Part shown: positions 10,255 through 19,304 of the stretch, one piece after another
Layout: every line of letters starts with the position of its first letter
How positions within the stretch are numbered: position 1 is the first letter of the stretch
NCBI GenBank assembly: GCA_030428705.1
Contig: JAUIDI010000002.1
Span: forward strand, 496,001 to 560,000
DNA: 64,000 nucleotides
Direction of reading: 5' to 3'
From: Bacteroidia bacterium
Lineage (GTDB): Bacteria; Bacteroidota; Bacteroidia; Flavobacteriales; Flavobacteriaceae
The notes under the pieces: generated by a model
The model's input: the letters and a program-made list of their open reading frames with translations, nothing else
Database searches by the model: none
Told to the model about the DNA's origin: nothing
Made by a program: the position numbers and the translations under genes

Positions 10255-10266
10255 ACGGCTTTTTTT
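10242..10266 (+). terminator. Terminator overlapping the clpX stop codon
   Basis: AGCCGTC (10242-10248) pairs with GACGGCT (10254-10260) across loop TCGTA, followed by TTTTTT. The clpX stop (10252-10254) is within the loop and stem. An A-rich stretch on the 5' side (10231-10241) means that the same hairpin could also end the convergent minus-strand transcript of the next gene. Confidence 0.85.
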
Positions 10267-10289
10267 ATGATACCAAATCTAGCGCTGGA

Positions 10290-10844
10290 CTAGACAACTT
10301 TTTTCTTCTTTTCCTTGTGGGTTACGTTGGCCAAAAGTTCTAAGCATACTTTTTGGATTATTTTTTCATCGGAATATAAAGTATGTCCGAAGTCATTGAC
10401 AACATCCAAATCGACACCTACCTTCTTGGCCCAGTTCTCGGTCGGTCTGTACTTGTCGTTCGCACCGTAGACCAGCGTTACCAGGGTATCGGGCTTTTCA
10501 TTCTCCTTGCGGATTCTTGTGGCCGAAACATTATATAATGATTTAATAGGAAGGCCCTTTAAGCCAGCTTTCCAAACAATGGTACCGCCCGTACTGAAGG
10601 CCAAATAATGGCTCGGTTCGGACTCACGCTTGACAAGGTGCGCCGCGGCAGTTTCAATTCCTCCATTAACGAATTCCTGATGGATATTTTCGGCAGTATT
10701 GATCTTGAGGTCAATGTTGGCCAGTTGTTGGCTATCATAAAAAGTAATGTCGTAGTATTGTTGTAGATATCCGAGATAGGAAGTAATCCACAAGCCTTTT
10801 TTGGCTCCCCACATATCGGATACGATTACTAATCTTTCCGCCAT
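10290..10844 (-). CDS. Alpha/beta hydrolase-like protein, degenerate
   Basis: A 184-residue protein. I chose ATG at 10844 (MAERLVIVSDMWGAKKG) rather than a TTG 18 codons upstream, because the conserved-looking core begins here. The pattern RLVIVSDMWGAKKGLWITSYLGYLQQ, LAFSTGGTIVWKAGLKG (where a GxSxG elbow is expected) and VTLVYGANDKYRPTENW...DFGHTLYSDEKII follows an alpha/beta-hydrolase plan, ending in the Asp and His positions. The nucleophile elbow is FSTGGT rather than GxSxG, so activity is uncertain. It converges on clpX. Confidence 0.7.
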   Translation of the reverse strand: MAERLVIVSDMWGAKKGLWITSYLGYLQQYYDITFYDSQQLANIDLKINTAENIHQEFVNGGIETAAAHLVKRESEPSHYLAFSTGGTIVWKAGLKGLPIKSLYNVSATRIRKENEKPDTLVTLVYGANDKYRPTENWAKKVGVDLDVVNDFGHTLYSDEKIIQKVCLELLANVTHKEKKKKVV

Positions 10845-11077
10845 AATACTTAAGTTTAAATTGGTAGTTGAGGCTAAATTCCAGACCAATTTGGACAATT
10901 AACGGCGGAATACCTTATTTATTTGTTAATTGGGGATATTTCATCGGTGTACCAACCTATTCGCCAAAATTACGAGGGTATTTCCCACAAAAATTTCTAT
11001 ATCCATACAATCTTGAACTTTGGTTTTCAAAGAAGCCAAAAAACCGACAAACCTCATGGAAACATTCATCGGATCGT

Positions 11078-11614
11078 TCAAAATCTTTTGCCCAAAGAAA
11101 TACCCAACCTTGGAAACATATCGGGAAAACAATAGTAGTTACCGTCACACGATTGCTGCTGAAAATTATAGCCGCCGCCCAAGACCACTTCTATAGTCCA
11201 AGAGTTCATCACGTTGAACTTGGTACCAAGTGCCAATCCGAGGCCGATTCCAAACTTGTTTTCATCGCTATGATCATAATCCCTATAAAAGAGATTGACG
11301 TTGTTCTCAATAAAAAATCCAGAAGTGGTTCCCTTTCCGAAATAGTATCTGTAAAAGGGCAGAAATGAGAAATCGGAGGTCAATATATCCGTTGCGTAAT
11401 TCGGTTTCCGTGAGCCTATGAACCCGCCTATCGAAATCCCGATTGCCGATTTTCTGCCCAAGACCCTTTCAAATGTAAGTTCAGGATAGCCTGCAGGCAG
11501 ATAAAGGGCATTTAGTCTTATTTCGTTCTTTTTTAAACTCGTATGCGATTGTTGCTGTGAAAATCCCGGAAAGGCGGTTACAGCCATCAAAAGAATAAAA
11601 AACAAAGCTTTCAT
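11078..11614 (-). CDS. Exported beta-barrel protein of unknown function
   Basis: A 178-residue protein with a signal peptide (MKALFFILLMAVTAFPGFS, then QQQSH). The mature part consists of alternating beta strands with Gly/aromatic patterns (IGISIGGFIGSRKPNY, FSFLPFYRYYFGKG, FGIGLGLALGTKFNV, MFPRLGISLGKRF), ending in an aromatic residue as outer membrane barrels do. I do not recognise a named family; it resembles the small DUF3575-type barrels of Bacteroidota. It stands alone, followed by about 230 bp without a gene (10845-11077). Confidence 0.72.
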   Translation of the reverse strand: MKALFFILLMAVTAFPGFSQQQSHTSLKKNEIRLNALYLPAGYPELTFERVLGRKSAIGISIGGFIGSRKPNYATDILTSDFSFLPFYRYYFGKGTTSGFFIENNVNLFYRDYDHSDENKFGIGLGLALGTKFNVMNSWTIEVVLGGGYNFQQQSCDGNYYCFPDMFPRLGISLGKRF

Positions 11615-11710
11615 ATCTTCTAGTTTTAAAGTTTATCCAAAACTAGACAGGGGCCGCGTTTTTACTATCCGAGATTATGCAGTTGGAAAGAATTCGGACA
11701 ATTTTACCTA

Positions 11711-12829
11711 TTAGACTACTGTCTCTTTTCTGTAAGTAGCGGGGGTCTGGCCGGTAAATTTTTTAAAAGCCGAATAAAAAGTAGATTTCGAATTGAAGCC
11801 ACATTCAAGACCTATCGCAACTATCGTATAAGCCGAAAACCGGTGGTCGCCCAAAAGCTGTTTCGCCTGTTCTACCCTATACTTATTGATATAGTCTGAA
11901 AAGTTGTTTCCGGCATGGGCGTTTATCAACTTGGAAAGACTGCTGGTACCCATGCCTAATTCTTCGGAAAGCTCTTCGAGGCTCAACAAAGGGTCGATAA
12001 ATTTTTGGTTTTCCAAAATATACCTGTCCACTTCCTTAAAAACAGTTTCGCGCTTATCGTCTCTTTCCATAGTCAGGTCTGTGTTTCTTGATTCAGCATC
12101 TTTTCTTATCTCCTTGCGTAATAGAATCCTATCCTTCAGAACAATATATCTGAAAAAGGCCTGGTAACCTGCCCAGTAAATAAGAATAGAAGATCCCAAA
12201 CGCAACGGATAGTAACTATACGGTTTCTCTACCCATCCCGTAATATTGAGAATTATGGCAAGTATCCATAATACAAAAACTCCACCGCCTAAATAAAGAA
12301 ATAGTCTGATCCATCTTAAATCATCATAGGCCAAAATAGGGGTATTCAACTTGGTGAGACCAAATACTATCTGTATCGACTTGAAGTACAAATAAAGCGA
12401 ATAAAAGAAAGTTATGACATCCTCTAGAATATTATAGGTTTCAAGAATCTCCCAAGACCATACACCTGCATTCACCATATAAAACGTGATGCCCCTGGCC
12501 AATAGTTCTGTGAGAAAAATAAAAATGGACATTTTGACCAAGGGGAGCCATTTTTTCTCAATTTCGAGATAATAGACCAAAAAAGCATAGAACATGGGCA
12601 CGATAAGCACGTACCAAGGAATCGTAAAGTCGTGTAATGAAAATTCGGTGGATATAAACCCCTTTTCTATGAACCAAGATTGTAGGTTGTTGAGCGAAAG
12701 AAAGAATACAAAAAGGTTTAAAAACAACACAGGTCTTTCGATCCGTTTCCTCGCCAAAAAAGTAGCAACATTGAAAATCAGCCCTTGAATGGCTCCTGCA
12801 ATCATCAAAAAATTAAAAACCGCGGTCAT
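11711..12829 (-). CDS. Membrane-anchored AraC-family transcriptional regulator
   Basis: A 372-residue protein starting at ATG 12829 (an earlier TTG is less likely). The first ~240 residues form seven or so hydrophobic membrane segments (FNFLMIAGAIQGLIFNVATFLA, PVLFLNLFVFFLSLNNL, WYVLIVPMFYAFLVYYL and others). The last ~100 residues are a double helix-turn-helix AraC domain (LSLEELSEELGMGTSSLSKLINAHAGNNFSDYINKYRVEQAKQLL and CGFNSKSTFYSAFKKFTGQTPATYRK). Such one-component membrane sensors are common in Flavobacteriaceae. Signal and targets are unknown; it starts 33 bp after the GH3 gene stop, so the two may be co-transcribed. Confidence 0.88.
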   Translation of the reverse strand: MTAVFNFLMIAGAIQGLIFNVATFLARKRIERPVLFLNLFVFFLSLNNLQSWFIEKGFISTEFSLHDFTIPWYVLIVPMFYAFLVYYLEIEKKWLPLVKMSIFIFLTELLARGITFYMVNAGVWSWEILETYNILEDVITFFYSLYLYFKSIQIVFGLTKLNTPILAYDDLRWIRLFLYLGGGVFVLWILAIILNITGWVEKPYSYYPLRLGSSILIYWAGYQAFFRYIVLKDRILLRKEIRKDAESRNTDLTMERDDKRETVFKEVDRYILENQKFIDPLLSLEELSEELGMGTSSLSKLINAHAGNNFSDYINKYRVEQAKQLLGDHRFSAYTIVAIGLECGFNSKSTFYSAFKKFTGQTPATYRKETVV

Positions 12830-12862
12830 GAACAAGAGTTGGAATTGGTTTTGAGTAGAGTT

Positions 12863-14377
12863 TTATTCATTCATACCCAAAAGTTCCTCAAGGTAGTCCC
12901 GTTTGTTCGACAATCGGGGAATCTTATGTTGGCCTCCCAATTTATCCTTTGATTTCAACCAATCGTAGAAAAGGTTTTCGCGGGCAATATGGACCTTGGG
13001 CATATTCAAGGTGGTGTTCTTGTACCGTTTTGCCTCATAATCGGAGTTCAACGATTTTAGGGCATTATCAAGAAATTCGGTAAAATAGTCAAGTTCATCG
13101 GGCGGCTTGCGGAATTCGATGATCCATTCGTGGGCACCTTTTTCCTTGCCGGACATAAAAACAGGTCCGGCAGTATAATCCTTTATTTCCGCTCCGGTTT
13201 TTTTACAGATATTCCTTAAGGCCTCTTCGGCATTTTCAATAATCAGTTCTTCGCCGAACACATTGATGTGGTGTTTTGTGCGGCCCGTTACCTTTATACG
13301 ATAAGGGCTCAATGAGGTAAACCGAACCGTATCACCGATCTTATAACGCCAAAGGCCCGAATTGGTCGTTATGATGATCGCATAATTTTTGCCGACCTTG
13401 ACTTCCCAAAGGGGAATGGCCTTTTGTTCATCGGTACCATACGTTTCCATAGGAATGAACTCGTAAAAAATACCGTAATCGAGCATCAGCAGGAGGTCAT
13501 CGGCATTATTACGGTCCTGAATGGCGAAAAAACCCTCTGATGCATTATAGATCTCATAATATTTGAAACCCTTTCGGGGCAAGAGCTTTTTGTACTGCTC
13601 TTTATAAGGATTAAAACTGACCCCACCATGAAAGTAAACCTCAAGGTTTTCCCAAACTTGAAAAATATGGTCCTTGCCCGTTTCTTCAAGAACTTTGTTC
13701 AACAATACCAACATCCATGAAGGTACGCCTGCCAGACTGGTCACATTTTCTTGAGTACTTTCCTTTATTATGGCATGTAACTTTGTCTCCCATTCGCTCA
13801 TCAATGAAACCTTGCTGCTGGGGGTACTACTGAATTCTGCCCAAAGCGGCATATTGTCGATCAGTATGGCCGAGAGATCTCCAAAAAAAGAACCGTTGTC
13901 TTCATAAAGTTCCTTGCTTCCTCCCAACCGAAGGCTTTTGCCCGTGAACAATTGTGAATCCTCATTATTGTTCAAGTATAAACAAAGCAGGTCTTTGCCC
14001 GATTTATAATGGCAATCTTCCAGTGCCTCAGCACTAACCGGAATGAACTTGCTTTTGGCATTGGTCGTACCACTACTTTTTGCGAACCATTTGATCGAAG
14101 TGGGCCAAAAAAGGTTTTGTTCCCCACGGCGCGTACGTTCTATTATGGGTTCGATTTCCTCATAGGATCGAATCGGTATACGTTCACGAAAGGTTTCGTA
14201 ATTCTCTATCGATTCGAAATCGTATTGTTTTCCAATTTCGGTATCCTCGGCGATTTCTAATAATTGTTGCAATACCTCTTCTTGCACTTCGCCAGGATAT
14301 TTCAAAAAAAGTTCGATCTGGTGATAGCGTTTCTTCAACAACCATGATGCAATCGAATTGAACAGCGGTATTGCCAT
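12863..14377 (-). CDS. GH3 auxin-responsive promoter family protein (acyl-acid-amido synthetase-like)
   Basis: A 504-residue member of the GH3 branch of the adenylate-forming superfamily; the plant members conjugate amino acids to jasmonate or auxin. The bacterial motif set is visible: FAKSSGTTNAKSKFIPVS (phosphate-binding loop), YNASEGFFAIQD (acid-activating motif) and LWRYKIGDTVRFTSLSPYRIKVTGRTKHHINVFGEELI (ATP-binding and hinge). The substrate in Bacteroidota is not known. The gene is divergent from the DUF2797 gene 65 bp away. Confidence 0.92.
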   Translation of the reverse strand: MAIPLFNSIASWLLKKRYHQIELFLKYPGEVQEEVLQQLLEIAEDTEIGKQYDFESIENYETFRERIPIRSYEEIEPIIERTRRGEQNLFWPTSIKWFAKSSGTTNAKSKFIPVSAEALEDCHYKSGKDLLCLYLNNNEDSQLFTGKSLRLGGSKELYEDNGSFFGDLSAILIDNMPLWAEFSSTPSSKVSLMSEWETKLHAIIKESTQENVTSLAGVPSWMLVLLNKVLEETGKDHIFQVWENLEVYFHGGVSFNPYKEQYKKLLPRKGFKYYEIYNASEGFFAIQDRNNADDLLLMLDYGIFYEFIPMETYGTDEQKAIPLWEVKVGKNYAIIITTNSGLWRYKIGDTVRFTSLSPYRIKVTGRTKHHINVFGEELIIENAEEALRNICKKTGAEIKDYTAGPVFMSGKEKGAHEWIIEFRKPPDELDYFTEFLDNALKSLNSDYEAKRYKNTTLNMPKVHIARENLFYDWLKSKDKLGGQHKIPRLSNKRDYLEELLGMNE

Positions 14378-14442
14378 TTTCGGTATATTTATCCTCCTAA
14401 AATAGCTTAATAAAACATTATTTTCAAATCACGATCCATCAC

Positions 14443-15237
14443 ATGCGATACGAGGGAGTTCTTAGAAAAATGCAAACAGAAATCGGAAACCCGATCCAAT
14501 ATTACATGGTTTTTGAAAATGATTTTTTGAATGTCAACCAAATACTGGACAAGCAACTGAGCATCAACTTCATAAAATACCAATGTCTTAGCTGCGGATC
14601 GGACCGTAAAATTTATCGTCAAGGATTTTGCAAGACCTGTTTCTATGAAACGCCGGCCGCCGGCGACTGGATTATGCGCCCTGAACTGAGCACAGCACAT
14701 TTGGACAAAGAGGACCGCGATCTCGAATACGAAAAAAAAATACAGCTACAACCGCATATCGTCTATCTCGCGAATTCGAGCAATATCAAGGTCGGGGTAA
14801 CCCGAAAATCGCAGGTACCAACGCGTTGGATCGATCAAGGGGCACATGAGGCCATCGAAATCGTGGAAGTGCCCAACCGTTATTTGGCCGGAATCACCGA
14901 AGTGGCCTTAAAAGACCATATTGGTGACAAGACCAATTGGCGTAAAATGTTGACCAATGAGGTCGATGATGAAAACTTGGCGGAATGGCGCTCAAAGCTA
15001 AAACAGCATATACCTCAGGAAGCCCAAAAATATTTTATAGAGAACAACGGGGAGACCAATCTGGAGTTTCCTGTACTACAATATCCGACCAAGGTAAAAA
15101 GCCTGAACCTTGAAAAGACTCCTGAGTATTCTGGAATACTAAAGGGCATAAAAGGACAGTATTTTATTTTCGGGGACAATACCGTTTTTAATGTAAGAGG
15201 GAGCGAAGGGTATTATGTCGGGCTAAGAGTTAATTAG
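14443..15237 (+). CDS. DUF2797 domain-containing protein
   Basis: A 264-residue cytosolic protein. It has a zinc-ribbon-like four-Cys site near residues 49-67 (CLSCGSDRKIYRQGFCKTC) and the characteristic IKVGVTRKSQVPTRWIDQGAHEAIEI segment, which resembles a GIY-YIG-like fold with a conserved Arg, as in DUF2797 proteins. Function is unknown. It is divergent from the GH3 gene, a pairing often seen in Flavobacteriia. Confidence 0.87.
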   Translation: MRYEGVLRKMQTEIGNPIQYYMVFENDFLNVNQILDKQLSINFIKYQCLSCGSDRKIYRQGFCKTCFYETPAAGDWIMRPELSTAHLDKEDRDLEYEKKIQLQPHIVYLANSSNIKVGVTRKSQVPTRWIDQGAHEAIEIVEVPNRYLAGITEVALKDHIGDKTNWRKMLTNEVDDENLAEWRSKLKQHIPQEAQKYFIENNGETNLEFPVLQYPTKVKSLNLEKTPEYSGILKGIKGQYFIFGDNTVFNVRGSEGYYVGLRVN

Positions 15238-15371
15238 GGCATTCCAGTAATCCACAATTCTGGGTTAAGAAAAATCGCAAATGGCAGGAACGAACTAAAT
15301 TGTACAAAACTAATCGTATTAATCAAGGGGTATTTGCACTATTAAATAAGACAAGGTTCGACACAAAAAAT

Positions 15372-15737
15372 ATGAAAACAACTTCCGCACATGATAAACG
15401 AATAGCGAATTTGACTTTTGCTTCCGTGTATCCTCATTACGTTTCAAAAGTGGAGGGCAAGGGAAGAGCGAAAGAAGAATTACATCGGGTCATCAGATGG
15501 CTGACAGGATTTGACGATAACGCTCTACAGAAACTAATCGACGAAAAAGTAACATTCGAGGAATTCTTTTCAAGGGCCCACCTAAATCCTAACGCCTATC
15601 TCATAAAAGGAATGATCTGCGGTTATCGAATAGAAGAAATCGAAACCCCCTTAACCCGAAAAGTGAGATATCTTGACAAATTGGTCGATGAATTGGCAAA
15701 GGGCAGAAAGATGGAGAAAATTTTGAGGGAACCATAG
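15372..15737 (+). CDS. DUF2200 domain-containing protein
   Basis: A 121-residue soluble protein starting at ATG 15372 (MKTTSAHDKRIANLTFASVYPHYVSKVEGKGR); the frame is open 24 codons further upstream, but the family's usual N-terminus is at this Met. The strings VYPHYVSKVEGKGRAKEELHRVIRWLTGFD and RAHLNPNAYLIKGMICGYRIEEIETPLTRKVRYLDKLVDELAKG match DUF2200, widespread in bacteria and of unknown function. It stands alone between DUF2797 and the convergent AsmA-like gene. Confidence 0.87.
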   Translation: MKTTSAHDKRIANLTFASVYPHYVSKVEGKGRAKEELHRVIRWLTGFDDNALQKLIDEKVTFEEFFSRAHLNPNAYLIKGMICGYRIEEIETPLTRKVRYLDKLVDELAKGRKMEKILREP

Positions 15738-15821
15738 CTAAACCCAATTTGAAATTGGAATGTGTTTGTTCGAGACACAAGCACAATACATTTCGATCAA
15801 TTATAAACTTTTGCCGACGAT

Positions 15822-18548
15822 TTATTGAACGGAATCCTTCTTTTTCTTTTTACCGCCCAGAAGTCCGCCCAAAATATCTTTTGCTTTTTCCTTGACCACA
15901 TCCTCTTCTTTTTTAACGGGAACGGAATCTGTGGTGGTCTTGGTCGAATCTTCTTTCTTGTCACCACCTAAAATACCGCCCAGGACTTCCTTTACCCCCT
16001 CTTTTGTAGGGTCTTGGGTCACGGTCGAATCTTGCCCATTTTGGCCTCCGTTAAGAATACCACCGATGAGATCTTTGGCCTTGTCCTTTCCTGTATTGAT
16101 AAGCTTTTGCTTTTGAATCTCTACCAATTGGGCCGTTAGATTTTTGATGCCAGATGTCAAATCGGTCGTCACGGTCGGGCTGGTATAACCGCCCCCGATA
16201 TTCGCAACTACGGGTATCGTTAAATCTTTGAGGGATGCATCATCGATCTTTGCGATGAGGTTGTTCACCTCGCTTCCCAAGTATTTGGCCGGTACTTGCA
16301 AAGTGGCCTTGTAGTTCAGTTTTTTATCAAAGGTATGGTTACCGTCAACATTGATGGCAATATCATCATATTTGATGGTAAAAGGCTTTACCGTTACGAT
16401 TCCATCTTCAAAATCAAGAGCAGTCTTCAATCCTTTTAGATCTAATTTGTCCAACTTGACAAAATCGAGTTTGGTACTCAAGGCTTTCAATAAGTTCGCT
16501 TTTTCAGAATCGATATCGGTAGCCAGAACCTCGGCCAGTACCTTCCCCGAAAGATGGGTCAGGTCGGGTGTAAAGTCATCGGTAAGACTTCCGGACAACG
16601 TAATGTCGGAATTGAATTTTCCTTGCAACACACTTGCTATCGGAGCCAAAACATCAAAAAGTTCCAAGGCTTTAAAAGTCTCTCCCAATTGTAATTGATC
16701 CATCCCCAGTTTCATGGCGAAAGTCGGGGTATCGGTCTTGGTAGAAACCTCTCCATTGAAATCCACTTTTCCATCGAACAGTGACGAGGTCATATTACTG
16801 AGCGTAGCTTTTTCGTCCTGTATGCGCAAGTTTCCCTTGACATTTCTTAAAGTCAGGTTGTCATAAAGTACCGTATTGGCCGAAGCATTGATATTGGCAT
16901 CCAAGAAAGAAGGTATCTTTATTTTCTCATCAGTGGAAGTCGTCTTTGGTACTGCCGTACCAGCTTCCCCGGATTCGACGGCTTCTTCATCGACTATAAA
17001 ATCGTTCAATGCGAACGTGTTCGATTTTAAATCAAAATTACCCGCTACCTTCTCATCATTGAAGAGGTACCCGAGCAAGTTATCGATCGTACCCGTAGCA
17101 TTGAAATCGGTCTGGCCGGTTTTTCCGTTCAATTCGTTCAAAGTTACGGTTTTCGGATTGAAGGTCATCGCCACGGAACTCAACTGCACCGGATTTGCCA
17201 TCTCGGCAGAATTGTATTCGAAATCCCGAAGGTTCATTTTGCCAGTGGTATTTGTGTTTTCGTATCGCTTTTGCTCAACGGATGCCATATCGAAAACAGT
17301 GGTCACATCGGCATCTAGCAATCCTTTCAGGTCAAGATCGGCCGGCACGGGGTACGCCTTTTCGATATTGGCCAAGTTCATTTTGGCATCGATATGGGCG
17401 TTTACTTTCATATTTCCCATAAGTTCTTTGATGTTGGCCACCATATTGAACCTATCTTGATCGATCATAAAAGAAAGTTTATCGATATCGACATAAGTAT
17501 CTTCAGATATACCCGTAGTATTGATGATTTTCGTATCAATGAATACATTGCGCACCGCCTTGGGCAAATCGGGATACTTGAACGAAGCGTTTTCAGAATT
17601 GACCTTGATGTTGAATTTGGGAATGTACTCTTCGTCAACTATTCCGTTGAACTCGCCCTCAACGACAAAATCACCTGAGGTTTCCACATTTTCGATATTC
17701 TTGGAATATGCTTCCGGAATCACGGCCAAAAAGTTCTTGAAGTCGGATGAAGGCGTTTTGAAACTGATATCGACCTCCTGATTGTCTTCGTTCACTTTTA
17801 CATAGCCATCGAAGACCAAAGGCAACTGATTGATCAATGCTTCGTTCTTCAAAAAAGTGTATTTATCCTCTTTTAGGTCGATACCGATCAGGGCATCCAA
17901 TTTAATCTTATTTTTATTGAGGTAGTTGGTACTATCCAATTCAAAAGTGACCAGAGCATCGGTCTTGGTATCCAATTCGGATGTTACGGCCGAGAGATCG
18001 CCGGTACCGCTATGTTGAATATCGGAAACCCCCAAATATACCTTGGCGGCTCTATCGTCATAAATAACCTCTGAATTTGTTATTTCATACGATTGCAGAT
18101 CTAAGGTAAACCCTTCGGAAGATTCCAACTCTTCGTTACCATCTTCATTGGCTATTTCATAATTGGCGGTCTCTTCTTCATTGACCTTTACATATATCTT
18201 GGCCCCATCGACCGATAGGTTTTTCAGTCCTATCGCTTCTCCCGTACTCTTGAAGAGTTCACCGATACCCATGGTCAAACTTAGGTCTTTGGCCGCAAAC
18301 AAGGTATCGCCCTCAAAGGGGGCCTTATTGATGAGCGTAACACCTTGTAATCCCAATTCGGCGTTGGGAAAGCTTTTGATCAAACTCAAATTGGCATCTT
18401 CGAAATCAAAGGTCGCGTTGACTTTGTTATTGACATTGTTTTTGATAATATCGCCGATTTTAGCCTCCAAAATAAAAGGTGCAGCGACCAAGGCGGCCAC
18501 AATCAGCAATAGAACGATAGCGATTATCCGTAAGATTTTCTTTTTCAT
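15822..18548 (-). CDS. AsmA-like inner-membrane protein
   Basis: A 908-residue protein with an N-terminal membrane anchor (LRIIAIVLLLIVAALVAAPFIL) and then the AsmA opening FDFEDANLSLIKSFPNAELGLQGVTLINKAPFEGDTLFAAKDLSL. The long middle part is repetitive beta-strand sequence like the lipid-conducting groove of AsmA/TamB/VPS13-type proteins. The C-terminal AsmA_2-like part (TLSGSLTDDFTPDLTHLSGKVLAEV) is followed by a low-complexity tail with three GGxLGG-type repeats separated by Lys/Asp/Thr-rich linkers. Likely role: phospholipid traffic to or homeostasis of the outer membrane. It lies 42 bp after the transporter gene. Confidence 0.88.
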   Translation of the reverse strand: MKKKILRIIAIVLLLIVAALVAAPFILEAKIGDIIKNNVNNKVNATFDFEDANLSLIKSFPNAELGLQGVTLINKAPFEGDTLFAAKDLSLTMGIGELFKSTGEAIGLKNLSVDGAKIYVKVNEEETANYEIANEDGNEELESSEGFTLDLQSYEITNSEVIYDDRAAKVYLGVSDIQHSGTGDLSAVTSELDTKTDALVTFELDSTNYLNKNKIKLDALIGIDLKEDKYTFLKNEALINQLPLVFDGYVKVNEDNQEVDISFKTPSSDFKNFLAVIPEAYSKNIENVETSGDFVVEGEFNGIVDEEYIPKFNIKVNSENASFKYPDLPKAVRNVFIDTKIINTTGISEDTYVDIDKLSFMIDQDRFNMVANIKELMGNMKVNAHIDAKMNLANIEKAYPVPADLDLKGLLDADVTTVFDMASVEQKRYENTNTTGKMNLRDFEYNSAEMANPVQLSSVAMTFNPKTVTLNELNGKTGQTDFNATGTIDNLLGYLFNDEKVAGNFDLKSNTFALNDFIVDEEAVESGEAGTAVPKTTSTDEKIKIPSFLDANINASANTVLYDNLTLRNVKGNLRIQDEKATLSNMTSSLFDGKVDFNGEVSTKTDTPTFAMKLGMDQLQLGETFKALELFDVLAPIASVLQGKFNSDITLSGSLTDDFTPDLTHLSGKVLAEVLATDIDSEKANLLKALSTKLDFVKLDKLDLKGLKTALDFEDGIVTVKPFTIKYDDIAINVDGNHTFDKKLNYKATLQVPAKYLGSEVNNLIAKIDDASLKDLTIPVVANIGGGYTSPTVTTDLTSGIKNLTAQLVEIQKQKLINTGKDKAKDLIGGILNGGQNGQDSTVTQDPTKEGVKEVLGGILGGDKKEDSTKTTTDSVPVKKEEDVVKEKAKDILGGLLGGKKKKKDSVQ

Positions 18549-18590
18549 GTATTTGGGGTCTTTCTAAAGAACTTGAAAAAGCAATTAATA

Positions 18591-19301
18591 TTATGCTTCC
18601 AAGTCGATTTCCTCACCAACGGCGAGATTAAACCGTTTTCTTAACAGATATACGAAGAAATAGAGAAAAGGGGTGTCGAGAAATGCTATAAAAACCTTAA
18701 AAATAAAACCGCTGATGACGAGGCCAAAAAACAGGCTCCATGGCAGAACCCCAAAAACACAGAGCAGCCCGACTACCGTAAACGTATCGATAAATTGGGA
18801 AAGGAAGGTTGAAAAATTATTGCGCAGCCAAAGGTGTTTTCCCTTGGTAATTCTTTTCCAGAAGTGATAAATGGCAATATCAACGTATTGTGCACATAGG
18901 TAGGCGATCATCGAAGCGAGCACGGCTATCGGCGAAAGTGCAAAAACCTTATTGAACAGTGCATCATCGATCGGTGAAGAAGGGATTGCTGGAGCCACAT
19001 TGGCGACCAGAACGATACCCATCGAAAAAAAAGAGGCAAAAATACCTGCGGTGACGATTTGGTTGGCCTTCTTTTTTCCAAATATCTCGGAAATCAAATC
19101 GGTTATCAAAAAAGTAATCGGATACGGTAGTATGCCGACCGAAACCTCAAAAAGCGAAGCCCCGAAAACGGTAACGTCACCAAAGGGTTTCCAATAAAAG
19201 AATTTTTGAAAAATAAGGTTCGATACTACCAAAGAAGTAATGAACAAAGCACCCAAATAGAGATAGATCTTATAGGCCAGTCTTTTATCTTTTTGGGTCA
19301 T
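18591..19301 (-). CDS. Queuosine precursor transporter (YhhQ/VUT family)
   Basis: A 236-residue integral membrane protein with six or seven hydrophobic segments. The family block VVSNLIFQKFFYWKPFGDVTVFGASLFEVSVGILPYPITFLITDLISEIFGKKKANQIV is typical of the VUT/DUF165 family; E. coli YhhQ imports queuosine precursors for tRNA modification. ATG at 19301 is taken as the start; GTG at 19304 is one codon earlier and directly abuts the sppA stop (19305). The tight junction implies co-transcription after sppA. Confidence 0.9.
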   Translation of the reverse strand: MTQKDKRLAYKIYLYLGALFITSLVVSNLIFQKFFYWKPFGDVTVFGASLFEVSVGILPYPITFLITDLISEIFGKKKANQIVTAGIFASFFSMGIVLVANVAPAIPSSPIDDALFNKVFALSPIAVLASMIAYLCAQYVDIAIYHFWKRITKGKHLWLRNNFSTFLSQFIDTFTVVGLLCVFGVLPWSLFFGLVISGFIFKVFIAFLDTPFLYFFVYLLRKRFNLAVGEEIDLEA

Positions 19302-19304
19302 CAC

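Noticed and set aside
10868-11368. Long plus-strand frame opposite the 11078-11614 barrel gene
   Set aside because: Antisense to a gene with a signal peptide and beta-barrel pattern; the plus-strand translation is basic and shows no domain.
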